The notes: generated from the sequence alone by a model not told the origin. Shown: positions 16,432 through 25,670, counted from the stretch's first letter. The stretch is 64,000 bases of DNA from Veillonellaceae bacterium SB90 (GCA_902364065.1 CABJCJ010000004.1:1-64000); one strand, 5' to 3'. Program-made: numbers and translations.

Positions 16432-16497
16432 AAACCTTTTCCTGCTGGCGGGCGCGATGGCCGAGGCCATCACGTCTCTGCGGGGAAAGGTTTTTTA
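16432..16497 (+). terminator. Intrinsic terminator after rplI
   Basis: AAACCTTTTCC pairs with GGGGAAAGGTTT, enclosing a second GATGGCC/GGCCATC hairpin, and is followed by TTTTTT. Confidence 0.85.
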
Positions 16498-16530
16498 CTA
16501 TAGAAATTTATAAGGATTTAAGCAAGGCAT

Positions 16531-18465
16531 ATGAGTATTTTTGATAAATTATTTTCCCATAAGCAGCACAAGCCGGAATCCCCACAGGAGCCGCCGGCAC
16601 TGCAGCCTATCGATCGCGAGATCGATGCACTCTACCAGTCGCTGGCGACTCTGCTCGGCACGGAGAATCTCGTCATCCGGGCCGGCCGCATGAATGCCAT
16701 GCAGCTCCTGCGCTCGGAAGACCGCTGCGAACGGGTGCTCGCACTGCAGCGCATCCTGGAGGAGGATCCGCTCATCCAGCCGGTGCCGAAAGAATCGGAG
16801 CTGCCGGACATCCTTTTGCAGCTATCCGAACGCATTGCGGACATACGGGCGCGCCGTACGGTCGAGGACAGCATTGAGAAGAAGGTCAACGAGAAGCTCG
16901 AGAAGGAACATGAGGATTACGTCGAGGATATCCGCCGCCAGGTCATCAAGGAAGAGAAACAGAATGCCGAGACGCCGCAGGATGCCAAGAAGCGCGAGAA
17001 GCTCGAGCAGCTGGAATCCATCCATCTGACACAGTCCGTTATGGAACTCCTGCGTCCGCAGTCCTTCTCGGAAATCGTGGGGCAGGAGAGAGCCGTCAAG
17101 GCCCTGCTCTCGAAGCTCAGTTCTCCGTATCCGCAGCATCTCCTGCTCTACGGGCCCCCGGGCGTCGGCAAGACAACGGCGGCCCGCCTCGTGCTCGAGG
17201 CTGCCAAGAAAAAACCGGAATCGCCGTTCCGTGAAGATGCTCCGTTCGTGGAGACGGATGGCACGGTCCTGCGCTGGGATCCGCGCGAGATCACGGATCC
17301 CCTGATGGGTTCCGTTCACGACCCCATCTATCAGGGAGCGCAGAAGAGCCTGGCGGACAGCGGTGTGCCGGAGCCGAAGCCCGGTCTTGTCACCGAGGCT
17401 CACGGCGGCATCCTGTTCATCGATGAGATTGGCGAGATGGATCCCATGCTCCAGAACAAGCTCCTGAAGGTTCTCGAGGACAAGCGGGCTTACTTTGAGT
17501 CGTCGTATTATGACCCGACCGACCCCAAGGTTCCGCCCTACATCAAGAAGCTGTTTGAGGAGGGAGCGCCGGCAGATTTCGTGCTCATCGGTGCGACGAC
17601 ACGCGATGCCAGCCATATTAATCCGGCCCTGCGCTCGCGCTGTGCTGAGATTTACTTCGAGCCGCTGACGCCGAAGCACATCGAGGCAATCGTCGAGAAT
17701 GCGGCCGCAAAGCTCAAGGCCCATCTCGCTGACGGCGTGGCCTCGCTGATTGCCGAATACACGATTGAAGGCCGCAAGGCCATCAACATCCTGGCCGATG
17801 CTTACAGCCTGGCCCTGGAGCAGGCCGCGGACAAGACCGCTGCGGACGGCCTCGTCATCAGCAAAGAGGCTGTCTACGAGGTGGCACAGGTTTCCCGCCT
17901 GTCTCAGTTCGTGACAAAGAAGGCACGCAATACGGCGGAGATCGGCCACATCTTCGGCCTGGGCGTCGCCGGCTTCTTGGGATCGGTCATCGAGTTTGAG
18001 GCCGTGGCGTTCCCCGCACGTGAGAAAGGCAAGGGCACGGTGCGCTTCAATGAGACGGCCGGCAGCATGGCCAAGGATTCGGTGTTCAATGCGGCTTCCG
18101 TCATGCGCCAGCTGACGGGCAAGGATATCCATGACTACGATGTCCACATCAACGTCATCGGCGGCGGCAATATCGATGGACCGAGTGCCGGCACAGCCAT
18201 CCTGGCCTGTATCGTCAGTGCCGTCACGGGCCGCAGGATTCGTCAGGATGTCGCGGTCACGGGTGAGATTTCGCTGGCGGGACGCGTGCGCCCCGTGGGC
18301 GGCGTTTTCGAGAAGGCGTATGGTGCGCGGCAGGCCGGCATCAGGACGCTCGTGATCCCGAAGGAAAACGAGAAGGATATCCCGCCGGATCTTCTGGGCC
18401 TTGATATCCATGCCGTTGCCACGGCGGAAGAAGCATTCCGTTTGATTTTTGAGGGGGAAGCATAA
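16531..18465 (+). CDS. lonC: Lon-family ATP-dependent protease, LonC type
   Basis: 644 residues. The N-terminal 150 residues are a charged coiled-coil region that replaces the substrate domain of LonA. The AAA+ part has SEIVGQERAVKALL and Walker A GPPGVGKT at 208-215, then a long insert and GGILFIDEIGEM as Walker B. The protease domain carries Ser552 in GPSAGTA and Lys595 in GGVFEKAYGA, the Lon catalytic dyad. LonC-type enzymes were first linked to sporulating Firmicutes. Here the gene sits between rplI and dnaB, with its stop directly before the dnaB start (no spacer). The LonC versus LonB label is by overall layout. Confidence 0.88.
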   Translation: MSIFDKLFSHKQHKPESPQEPPALQPIDREIDALYQSLATLLGTENLVIRAGRMNAMQLLRSEDRCERVLALQRILEEDPLIQPVPKESELPDILLQLSERIADIRARRTVEDSIEKKVNEKLEKEHEDYVEDIRRQVIKEEKQNAETPQDAKKREKLEQLESIHLTQSVMELLRPQSFSEIVGQERAVKALLSKLSSPYPQHLLLYGPPGVGKTTAARLVLEAAKKKPESPFREDAPFVETDGTVLRWDPREITDPLMGSVHDPIYQGAQKSLADSGVPEPKPGLVTEAHGGILFIDEIGEMDPMLQNKLLKVLEDKRAYFESSYYDPTDPKVPPYIKKLFEEGAPADFVLIGATTRDASHINPALRSRCAEIYFEPLTPKHIEAIVENAAAKLKAHLADGVASLIAEYTIEGRKAINILADAYSLALEQAADKTAADGLVISKEAVYEVAQVSRLSQFVTKKARNTAEIGHIFGLGVAGFLGSVIEFEAVAFPAREKGKGTVRFNETAGSMAKDSVFNAASVMRQLTGKDIHDYDVHINVIGGGNIDGPSAGTAILACIVSAVTGRRIRQDVAVTGEISLAGRVRPVGGVFEKAYGARQAGIRTLVIPKENEKDIPPDLLGLDIHAVATAEEAFRLIFEGEA

Positions 18466-19794
18466 ATGGCATTACCAGATCGCGTGCCGCCGCAGAATAT
18501 TGAGGCGGAGCAGGCCGTATTGGGCGCCATGATGATCAAGAAAGAGGCCATCGTCGAGGTGCAGGAGATCCTGCAGCCCGAGGACTTCTACCGCGAGGCG
18601 CACCGTCATGTGTACGAGGCCATGCTTGACCTTACCGAACATGACGAAGCCGTGGATCTCGTCACGCTTACCGAGCAGCTGCGCAAGACGGGCGAGCTCG
18701 AGAAGGTCGGCGGCCTGCCGTTCATCACGGCTATCGCAAATGCCGTGCCGACGGCTGCCAACGTGTCGTATCACGCCAAGATCGTCAAGGAGAAAGCCGA
18801 GCTGCGCCGTCTCATCGATGCGGCTACGGAAATCGCCGGCGCAGCCTATGAAGATGCGGATACGGTCGAGAACATCATGGATGCGGCCGAGCAGAAGATC
18901 CTCTCCGTGGCGGGTTCGCAGGGGGGCGGCGGTTTTGAGCCCATCAAGAAGATTCTCATGCGCACTTTTGAGCGCATCAATGTGCTGTACGAATCAAAAG
19001 GAGGTATCACGGGGCTGTCGACGGGCTTCAAGGACCTCGATAAGCTGACGAGCGGTCTGCAGCCCTCGGACCTCATCCTCGTCGCAGCCCGCCCGTCCAT
19101 GGGTAAGACGGCCTTCACGCTGAACATCGCCTCGTATGTGGGCCTGCACGGCGGCAAGGTTGCCTTCTTCTCACTTGAGATGAGCAAGGAACAGCTCATG
19201 CAGCGCATGCTCTGTTCCGAAGGCGGCATTGACTCCCAGCGCCTGCGCACGGGCCAGCTCGATGATGAGGAGTGGAACAAGCTTGTCACCGTGGCTGACC
19301 GCCTGAACAAGGCGCCCATCTTCATCGATGATACGGCCGGCATCACCGTCATGGATCTGCGTTCCAAGGCACGCCGCCTCAAGGCCGAACACGGCCTCGA
19401 CCTCATCGTCATCGACTATCTGCAGCTCATGCAGGGACGTCCGAGCAAGAATGGCGACAATCGCCAGCAGGAGATTTCCGAGATCTCTCGTTCTCTCAAG
19501 GCGCTGGCGCGCGAGCTCAACGTGCCGGTCATCGCGCTTTCCCAGCTCTCGCGCTCCGTCGAGTCGCGCCAAGTCAAGCGCCCGATGCTCTCTGACCTGC
19601 GTGAATCCGGTTCCCTTGAGCAGGATGCCGATATCGTCATGTTCCTCTATCGCGAGGATTATTATGATAAAGATACGGAGAACAAGAACCTCACGGAAGT
19701 CATCATCGCCAAGCACCGCAATGGCCCGGTCGATACGGTCAACCTGTTCTTCCAGAAGGAGTATACGAAGTTCCGGGACCTCCTCGTGGAGTGA
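18466..19794 (+). CDS. dnaB: Replicative DNA helicase
   Basis: 442 residues. The N-terminal helical domain opens with PPQNIEAEQAVLGAM and the C-terminal RecA-like motor has Walker A RPSMGKT (209-215), then FSLEMSKEQLMQRM, IVIDYLQLM, and SRSVE. It unwinds DNA at the replication fork. The length is normal with no intein. No clear terminator follows before the scrA promoter. Confidence 0.97.
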   Translation: MALPDRVPPQNIEAEQAVLGAMMIKKEAIVEVQEILQPEDFYREAHRHVYEAMLDLTEHDEAVDLVTLTEQLRKTGELEKVGGLPFITAIANAVPTAANVSYHAKIVKEKAELRRLIDAATEIAGAAYEDADTVENIMDAAEQKILSVAGSQGGGGFEPIKKILMRTFERINVLYESKGGITGLSTGFKDLDKLTSGLQPSDLILVAARPSMGKTAFTLNIASYVGLHGGKVAFFSLEMSKEQLMQRMLCSEGGIDSQRLRTGQLDDEEWNKLVTVADRLNKAPIFIDDTAGITVMDLRSKARRLKAEHGLDLIVIDYLQLMQGRPSKNGDNRQQEISEISRSLKALARELNVPVIALSQLSRSVESRQVKRPMLSDLRESGSLEQDADIVMFLYREDYYDKDTENKNLTEVIIAKHRNGPVDTVNLFFQKEYTKFRDLLVE

Positions 19795-19803
19795 TGTTTT
19801 TGC

Positions 19804-19832
19804 TTGACAAACGGGGTCCTGTGCTATACACT
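19804..19832 (+). promoter_or_regulatory. scrA promoter
   Basis: TTGACA (19804-19809) and TACACT (19827-19832) are 17 bases apart; TATACA two bases to the left would give 15. Confidence 0.75.
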
Positions 19833-19839
19833 AGAACTA

Positions 19840-19853
19840 TGAAAACGGTTTCA
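19840..19853 (+). promoter_or_regulatory. cre / LacI-type operator at the scrA transcription start
   Basis: TGAAAACGGTTTCA fits the CcpA cre consensus TGWNANCGNTNWCA at every position and is a near-perfect palindrome. It begins 7 bases after the -10 element, so binding would block initiation. It could equally be the site of a LacI-family sucrose repressor, which is not encoded in this window. Confidence 0.75.
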
Positions 19854-19958
19854 CAATAAGCCGCAGGGATTCCCGGTCAGGCGTCAGGGGGCACCTGGAT
19901 TTTTGGTGATTTGGAGCAGTAAGGAAGGAAACGGAATGAGAAAAGGAGGAACCATCTC

Positions 19959-21848
19959 ATGAAAGAGATTCGCTTGGACAGTCCGCTCAATGGACAGCTC
20001 ATCGAATTGAAGGATGTCAAGGATCCGGCTTTTGCCAGCGGTGCCATGGGAAAGGGCGCGGCTGTCAAGAATCCGGACGGCAAGGTTTACTCGCCGGTCG
20101 ACGGCGAAGTCACCGTGCTGTTCGATACGAAGCATGCCATCGGCATCCATGCCGATAACGGCGCGGATATCCTGATTCACGTCGGCATCGATACGGTCCA
20201 GCTCGGCGGCAAGTTCTTCGACGCCAAGATCGCTCAGGGCGATCGCGTCAAGCGCGGCCAGCTGCTGCTGGAGTTCGATCCGGAAGGCATCAAGGGCGCC
20301 GGCTACGATACGACGACACCGGTCCTCGTGACGAATGCCTTTGAGTACGGCAAGGTGACGGTGGCTCTCGGCGACAAGGAAATCACGACGGTCAATGAAG
20401 AGGCAGCAGAGGAAGCGCCAGCTTCGTCCGAGCCGGCAGCAGAGACTCCGGCCGAACCGGAGGAAGACCTCAGCGGTTTGTCGAAGGAAGAGCGCGTCGC
20501 AAAGCTCATCTGGAAGTATGTCGGCGGCCGTGAGAATGTCCGCAGTGCTGAGCACTGCGCCACGCGCCTGCGCCTCATCATCGTCGACAAGACGAAGCTC
20601 AACGAGAAAGCCATTGAGAATATCGACGGCGTCAAGGGCCAGTTCTTCGCCGCTGCCCAATACCAGATCATCCTCGGCACGGGCTTTGTCGACAAGGTAT
20701 ACGATGTCTTCGTTGCCGGCACGGATCTCGCCGGTGCCAGCAACAACAAGGCGGAAGCCTACGCGCAGATGTCGGTCGCACAGAAGATTTCCCGCACGCT
20801 CGGCGATGTCTTCGTGCCGATTATTCCCGTTCTCGTCGCAACCGGTCTTTTCATGGGCCTGCGCGGCGCCTGCCTGAGCATGGGCGTCCAGTTCAGCGAC
20901 AACGTTCTGCGCATGAGCCAGATCCTCACGGATACGGCCTTTGCCTTCCTGCCGGCACTCGTCTGCTGGTCCACGACGAAGCGCTTCGGCGGCACGCCGG
21001 TCATCGGCATCGTCCTCGGCCTCATGCTCGTTGCCCCGCAGCTGCCGAATGCCTACGCGATTGCCGCCGGTCAGGCTCAGCCCATCATGATGGACATCTT
21101 CGGACTCAGCGTGCCGGTCGTCGGCTATCAGGGCTCCGTACTGCCGGCTCTCGTGCTCGGCATCTTTGCGGCCAAGTTGCAGAAATGGCTCAAGACCTTC
21201 ATCCCGGATGTCATTGACCTCATCGTCACGCCGTTCCTGACGCTCTTCATCTCCATGATTCTCGGCCTCCTGATCGTCGGCCCAATCATGCACTGGATCG
21301 AACTTGCTGTCTTCGGCGCCATCCAGACCTTCCTCGCTTTGCCGTACGGCGTCGGCGGCTTCATCGTCGGCGGATTGCATCAGGTCATCGTCGTCTTCGG
21401 CGTCCATCACGTCTTCAATGCCCTGGAAGTCCAGCTGCTCGCCTCGACGGGCGTCGATCCCTTCAACGCGATCATCACGGGCGCCATCATCGCTCAGGGC
21501 GGTGCTGCCGCAGCCGTGGCTGCCCGCACGAAGAACAAGAAGAAGCGTGCACTCTACATTTCTTCCATCGTGCCGGCCTTCCTCGGCATCACAGAACCGG
21601 TCATCTTCGGTATCAACCTGCGCCTCATGAAGCCGTTCCTCTACGCACTCGCGGGCGGCGCCTGCGCAGGCGGCATCGCGGGTTTCCTGCATCTTGCCGG
21701 TACGGGCATGGGCATCACGGTCCTGCCTGGCACACTCCTCTACCTTGACCATCTGCCGCAGTACATCCTCGTCAATGTTGTTGGATTTGCCGTAGCGTTT
21801 GCGCTGACGTTCACGCTGTTCAACCCGGAAAAAGAGGACGAACAGTAA
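19959..21848 (+). CDS. scrA: Sucrose-type PTS permease, EIIABC
   Basis: 629 residues in the order A-B-C. EIIA of the glucose type occupies about 1-145 with the phosphorylated His74 in ILIHVGIDTV. An Ala/Glu/Pro-rich linker follows at about 148-175. EIIB has Cys200 in EHCATRLR. EIIC (about 265-625) has around ten membrane segments and ITEPVIFGIN. It phosphorylates its sugar during uptake using phospho-HPr. Sucrose is inferred from the sucrose-6-phosphate hydrolase gene directly downstream. The fused N-terminal EIIA means no separate EIIA gene is needed. Confidence 0.9.
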   Translation: MKEIRLDSPLNGQLIELKDVKDPAFASGAMGKGAAVKNPDGKVYSPVDGEVTVLFDTKHAIGIHADNGADILIHVGIDTVQLGGKFFDAKIAQGDRVKRGQLLLEFDPEGIKGAGYDTTTPVLVTNAFEYGKVTVALGDKEITTVNEEAAEEAPASSEPAAETPAEPEEDLSGLSKEERVAKLIWKYVGGRENVRSAEHCATRLRLIIVDKTKLNEKAIENIDGVKGQFFAAAQYQIILGTGFVDKVYDVFVAGTDLAGASNNKAEAYAQMSVAQKISRTLGDVFVPIIPVLVATGLFMGLRGACLSMGVQFSDNVLRMSQILTDTAFAFLPALVCWSTTKRFGGTPVIGIVLGLMLVAPQLPNAYAIAAGQAQPIMMDIFGLSVPVVGYQGSVLPALVLGIFAAKLQKWLKTFIPDVIDLIVTPFLTLFISMILGLLIVGPIMHWIELAVFGAIQTFLALPYGVGGFIVGGLHQVIVVFGVHHVFNALEVQLLASTGVDPFNAIITGAIIAQGGAAAAVAARTKNKKKRALYISSIVPAFLGITEPVIFGINLRLMKPFLYALAGGACAGGIAGFLHLAGTGMGITVLPGTLLYLDHLPQYILVNVVGFAVAFALTFTLFNPEKEDEQ

Positions 21849-21857
21849 GAAGTAATC

Positions 21858-21885
21858 AGGGCTGCCGCAACGGCAGCCCTTTTTC
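21858..21885 (+). terminator. Intercistronic terminator between scrA and scrB
   Basis: AGGGCTGCCG/CGGCAGCCCT is a 10-pair stem followed by TTTTTCT. It would reduce scrB expression relative to scrA unless there is read-through. Confidence 0.8.
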
Positions 21886-21904
21886 TGTATCGGGAGGAAT
21901 TTTC

Positions 21905-23356
21905 ATGGAACATTTTGACAAGAAAGCCATCGATGCGAGGGTCGCGGCCGGTTTCCCGCTGACGGACCGCTGGCACAACCGCTTCCATCTCGAAATGCCG
22001 TTCGGCCTCATCAATGACCCGAATGGATTGACGTACGCCGATGGCGAATACCATATCTTCTATCAGTGGAACCCCTTGGGCTGCGAGCACAAGAACAAGT
22101 GCTGGGCTCACGTCCGGACGCGTGATTTCGTGCATTATTCTCTGCCGGAACTTTCGCTCTGGCCGAGTGACGAACACGATAAGGACGGCTGCTATTCCGG
22201 CTGCGGCTTCACGGAAAAGGGCAGGGTCCATGTTTTCTACACCTGCAATGCCAAGAATGACGGCATCCGCACGCCGGCGCAGCGCTTCGGCACGCTGCAG
22301 GAAGACGGCTCGGTGGAGAAGGGCGTGATTGCCGTGCCGGACAGCCCCGCAGGCATCACGGGTCATTTCCGTGATCCGTATCTCTTCCACCGTCATGGCA
22401 AGCGCTACTTCGTCATCGGTGCGCAGGCCGACGAACAGGAACCGCGCGGCACCGTGCTCATCTACGAGGAGACGAAAGAGGGCTGGAAGAATCTCGGCGA
22501 GCTCAAGACGCGTCTCGGGCACTTCGGTTACATGTGGGAATGCCCGAATCTTCTGCATTTCGGCGCTTATGACGCGCTGATTTTCTGCCCGCAGGGCCTT
22601 GAAGCGCGCGAGTTCGACCGCCAGAACATCTATCAGGCCGGCTATATCGCAGGCCATCTCTCCCTCGACAGCCTCGATATGATGCAGCATTCGAAGTTCC
22701 AGGAACTCGACCACGGCTTTGATTTCTATGCGCCGCAAGTCTTCCAGCACGAGGGACGTCATATCCTGCTGGGCTGGATGGGCATGCCGGACAAGGACGA
22801 TGAATATCCGACGCGTGAGAAGGGCTGGATGTTCAGCCTGACGCTGCCACGCGTGCTCTCCCTGCGTCAGGGGCACATCTATTCACGTCCGGCCCGTGAG
22901 CTCAAGGCCCTGCGCATCGAGGAGACGGCCATCGACATCGATATGGACATGGAGCAGAATCTCACCGAGCAGCTCTTTGACGGCACGGAAGCCCTGCTCG
23001 ACCTCACGCTGGGCAAGGCGCAGCACATCAGCCTGACGCTCGCTTACGGCCTGGAGACGACCGTCTTTTCCTATGACCGCACGACGCAGGTCATGACGAT
23101 CGACCGCACGGGCATGAAGCATGGCGGCCGCGGCGTGCGCCGCTTCAAGCTCTTTGTCGACCGCATGCTCTCCCTGCAGCTCTTTGTTGACCGCACGGCT
23201 GTTGAAGCCTTCTTCCAGCACGGTGAGGAAGTGGCGAGCATGCTGGTATTCCCCGAGAAGAATATCCGCCCGGAACTGCGCATTCATGCCGATGCTCCGC
23301 TCGAATCCGTCACGGGACGCCTCTGGGAGCTCGATTCCTTTCACTTTACCCGCTGA
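21905..23356 (+). CDS. scrB: Sucrose-6-phosphate hydrolase (GH32)
   Basis: 483 residues with GGGAGG upstream. The GH32 active-site blocks are NDPNG with nucleophile Asp38, RDP (156-158) and ECPN with acid/base Glu212. The C-terminal beta-sandwich domain spans about 340-480. It splits sucrose-6-phosphate to glucose-6-phosphate and fructose. There is no signal peptide, which agrees with a cytoplasmic PTS product as substrate. Confidence 0.94.
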   Translation: MEHFDKKAIDARVAAGFPLTDRWHNRFHLEMPFGLINDPNGLTYADGEYHIFYQWNPLGCEHKNKCWAHVRTRDFVHYSLPELSLWPSDEHDKDGCYSGCGFTEKGRVHVFYTCNAKNDGIRTPAQRFGTLQEDGSVEKGVIAVPDSPAGITGHFRDPYLFHRHGKRYFVIGAQADEQEPRGTVLIYEETKEGWKNLGELKTRLGHFGYMWECPNLLHFGAYDALIFCPQGLEAREFDRQNIYQAGYIAGHLSLDSLDMMQHSKFQELDHGFDFYAPQVFQHEGRHILLGWMGMPDKDDEYPTREKGWMFSLTLPRVLSLRQGHIYSRPARELKALRIEETAIDIDMDMEQNLTEQLFDGTEALLDLTLGKAQHISLTLAYGLETTVFSYDRTTQVMTIDRTGMKHGGRGVRRFKLFVDRMLSLQLFVDRTAVEAFFQHGEEVASMLVFPEKNIRPELRIHADAPLESVTGRLWELDSFHFTR

Positions 23357-23373
23357 GCCTGATTTTTTCATGA

Positions 23374-23409
23374 CAAAAGCCCCGGAACCAGATGGTTCCG
23401 GGGCTTTTG
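23374..23409. terminator. Bidirectional intrinsic terminator
   Basis: CAAAAGCCCCGGAACC pairs with GGTTCCGGGGCTTTTG. It has T-runs on both outward sides and lies between convergent scrB and the 77-residue gene. Confidence 0.9.
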
Positions 23410-23426
23410 CATGCCACAGGCTGCTA

Positions 23427-23660
23427 TCAGTTGTTCACCGCGCGGCGCTCTGGCAAATCGGCTAAGGGGATCCGGCGAATACGCTCGAAGGGGATATCGG
23501 CAAACGAATAGCGGATATCCAGATACGTATCGGTGCGGGTAAACGTCACTTTCTTCAATGTAAACTTCGTTTTCGATTTGATACGTTCGATGTAGTACTG
23601 CGCGTCTTCCGCGGAGAAGGGACCCTTAGCGATGATAACACGAATGTCATCCATCATCAT
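23427..23660 (-). CDS. Small protein of unknown function
   Basis: 77 residues; GGAGGTG lies 7 bases upstream on the minus strand and two further ATGs follow, so the start may shift by one or two codons. Its pattern (strand, helix, two strands, helix) with SAEDAQYYIERIKSKTKF and many basic residues suggests a compact alpha/beta fold. It has no signal peptide. Function is not recognised. Confidence 0.7.
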   Translation of the reverse strand: MMMDDIRVIIAKGPFSAEDAQYYIERIKSKTKFTLKKVTFTRTDTYLDIRYSFADIPFERIRRIPLADLPERRAVNN

Positions 23661-24032
23661 GGGAAAACACCTCCAACAAAACCATGGTACGGCGTGGCCA
23701 TACCGTCGAGAATGTGTTACGGGTTGTTGTCAGCGTTGGGAAGGATAGGGGCGTATCCTCAACAACTACCGAGTATTATACTATATCTCAAGTGGCTTGT
23801 GAAATAGTATATTCCTGCAGACTCGCGGAAAACAGCGGATTTTGTGGATTTATTTCCAGTGAGAGAACGTTTTCTATAGGAATGATTCCATATCGTTCAT
23901 AATTTTAACGGTTTTCGCCGCTTCCTGCGCATAAAATGCGAGTATTTGCGACGATGTTTGGCAGAGTTGATGGGTTTTGTTGATTGAATCTGGAGTTTAT
24001 TAAGAGTACGTTAATGTTTCTTTGGTGCTTCA
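23661..24032. other. Intergenic region with the promoter and leader of the small-protein gene
   Basis: No plus-strand gene is supported. On the minus strand a promoter lies at 23775-23803. The leader from there to 23661 contains hairpins, including GGATACG/TATCC and GGTATGGC/GCCGTACC, giving a structured 5' UTR of about 105 bases. The part from 23900 to 24032 shows nothing clear. Confidence 0.55.
23775..23803 (-). promoter_or_regulatory. Promoter of the 77-residue protein gene
   Basis: On the minus strand TTCACA (23803-23798) and TATAAT (23780-23775) are 17 bases apart. Confidence 0.7.
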
Positions 24033-24479
24033 TTAAATGAAGTACATCAAACTGTCCGCGTCCTTCTCCTGGTCAATGGCCGTGAGGATGTTGTCAAGCG
24101 AAACAGCGGACAACGTGTTCTTGATTGCTTCGTCGAGCGGATCGAAGACGCGTGCGGCGAGTGCCCGGTCGAGCTCCGGCATCTTGTCGGGAGCGGCTGC
24201 CGCCGTCTTTTCCATCAGCGAGAGCTCGATGGAGGCGAGGATATCGTAGGCTGTGATTTCACGCGGTGCCCGGGCCAGTTGATAGCCGCCCTGACTGCCC
24301 TTGATGGAATTGACGAGGCGGGCGCGCTTGAGCAGGGAGAAAACCTGCTCAAGATAAATTTTGGAGATGCCGAGCTTCTCCGAAATGCTGATGATGGTGA
24401 TGGGCGTGCCTGCCTCGTAATTGCGGGCAAGGTACGTCATGGCGGCCAGCCCGTAGCGTCCTTTCGCAGAGATCTTCAT
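24033..24479 (-). CDS. Rrf2-family regulator, CymR-like
   Basis: 148 residues from MKISAKGRYG; GAGGT lies 9 bases upstream, whereas the ATG five codons earlier overlaps it. The winged helix covers about 1-85, with ISEKLGISKIYLEQVFSLLKRARLV as recognition unit and SQGGYQLAR as wing. The protein contains no cysteine, so it cannot hold the Fe-S cluster of IscR and is closer to CymR, the cysteine-metabolism repressor that acts with CysK. It is divergent from cysK. A palindrome just upstream is a likely autoregulatory site. Confidence 0.88.
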   Translation of the reverse strand: MKISAKGRYGLAAMTYLARNYEAGTPITIISISEKLGISKIYLEQVFSLLKRARLVNSIKGSQGGYQLARAPREITAYDILASIELSLMEKTAAAAPDKMPELDRALAARVFDPLDEAIKNTLSAVSLDNILTAIDQEKDADSLMYFI

Positions 24480-24522
24480 GGATAAATACCTCATTTCATA
24501 CTTTTATACTATGTCATTCTTG

Positions 24523-24542
24523 TTTACTATATGGTAGTAAAT
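24523..24542. promoter_or_regulatory. Palindrome upstream of the Rrf2 gene
   Basis: TTTACTA-TATGG-TAGTAAA-type symmetry with TACTA and TAGTA arms lies about 45 bases before the regulator start codon, at the expected -35 region of its promoter. Confidence 0.5.
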
Positions 24543-24565
24543 TTATGCGAAAAAGTCAATCCCTG

Positions 24566-24594
24566 TTGACAAGTGGCAGGGCCTGTGATAATAT
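24566..24594 (+). promoter_or_regulatory. cysK promoter
   Basis: TTGACA (24566-24571), 17-base spacer, TAATAT (24589-24594). Confidence 0.8.
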
Positions 24595-24596
24595 AT

Positions 24597-24619
24597 AAAC
24601 ATATTAATCATATATGTTT
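24597..24619. promoter_or_regulatory. Inverted repeat at the cysK transcription start
   Basis: AAACATA and TATGTTT, 9 bases apart, begin 3 bases after the -10 element. The position suits a repressor, with the divergent Rrf2 protein as first candidate. Confidence 0.6.
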
Positions 24620-24668
24620 TAACTAAGCAAGTGTTTCAGATGACAAAAGATAAATGGAGGTATTCACC

Positions 24669-25601
24669 ATGAGCAAGGTATACAACAGTGTTACGGAACT
24701 GATTGGCGGTACGCCGCTGCTGAAGGCCAACAACTTCATCAAGGCCAATGACCTCAAGGCCAATGTCTTCGTGAAGCTCGAGTATTTCAATCCGGCCGGC
24801 TCCGTCAAGGACCGCATCGCCAAGGCCATGATCGAGCAGGCTGAGAAAGATGGCAAGCTCAAGCCGGGTGCCACGATCATCGAGCCGACCTCCGGCAATA
24901 CGGGTATCGGCCTCGCGAGCGTTGCTGCGGCCCGCGGCTACAAGGCCATCCTGACGATGCCGGAGACGATGAGCGTTGAGCGCCGCAACCTGCTCAAGGC
25001 GTACGGCGCCAAGATTGTGCTGACGGATGGTTCCAGGGGCATGAAGGGTGCAATCGCCAAGGCTGAGGAACTCGCCAAGGAGACGCCGAATTCCTTCATC
25101 CCGGAGCAGTTCGCCAACCCCGCAAACCCGGCTGCGCATGAAGCGACGACGGGCCCGGAGATCTACAATGATCTCGACGGCAAGGTCGATGCGTTCATCG
25201 CAGGTGTCGGCACGGGCGGTACGCTGTCCGGTGTTGGCCACTATCTCAAGAAGCAGAACAAGGACATCCGTGTCGTAGCCGTTGAGCCTGCGACGAGCCC
25301 GGTCCTCTCGAAGGGCCAGGCCGGCCCGCACAAAATCCAGGGCATTGGCGCCGGTTTTGTGCCGGAAACGCTCGACACGAAGGTCTACGATGAGGTCATC
25401 GCCGTTGCCAACGAAGATGCCTTTAAGTATGGCCGCCAGTTCTCCCATGTTGAGGGCGTACTGATTGGCATTTCCTCGGGCGCGGCTCTGGCTGCTGCCA
25501 TCGAGCTCGCCAAGCGTCCGGAGTTTGAGGGCAAGAACATCGTGGCGCTGCTGCCGGATACGGGTGACCGCTATCTCTCCACGGAACTTTTCGCAGAATA
25601 A
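24669..25601 (+). CDS. cysK: Cysteine synthase A
   Basis: 310 residues from the ATG preceded by GGAGGT. This is a PLP fold-type II enzyme: Lys47 in GSVKDRIA binds [11 protein letters not shown] binds substrate and GTGGT the phosphate. It makes cysteine from O-acetylserine and sulfide. The C-terminal end is complete. It is transcribed away from the CymR-like regulator. Confidence 0.95.
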   Translation: MSKVYNSVTELIGGTPLLKANNFIKANDLKANVFVKLEYFNPAGSVKDRIAKAMIEQAEKDGKLKPGATIIEPTSGNTGIGLASVAAARGYKAILTMPETMSVERRNLLKAYGAKIVLTDGSRGMKGAIAKAEELAKETPNSFIPEQFANPANPAAHEATTGPEIYNDLDGKVDAFIAGVGTGGTLSGVGHYLKKQNKDIRVVAVEPATSPVLSKGQAGPHKIQGIGAGFVPETLDTKVYDEVIAVANEDAFKYGRQFSHVEGVLIGISSGAALAAAIELAKRPEFEGKNIVALLPDTGDRYLSTELFAE

Positions 25602-25617
25602 CCCCTGTTGAACATGG

Positions 25618-25670
25618 AAGCTCCCGCTACGGAGCGCCCTCGCGGCGTTTCCGTACCGGGGGCTTTTTGT
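25618..25670 (+). terminator. Intrinsic terminator after cysK
   Basis: AGCTCCCG-TACGGA pairs imperfectly with TCCGTA-CCGGGGGCT, with an inner CGCC/GGCG hairpin, followed by TTTTTG. Confidence 0.75.

Noticed and set aside
23684..23902. 72-codon frame on the plus strand
   Set aside because: It overlaps the minus-strand promoter and structured leader, has no ribosome site, and its protein shows no pattern.
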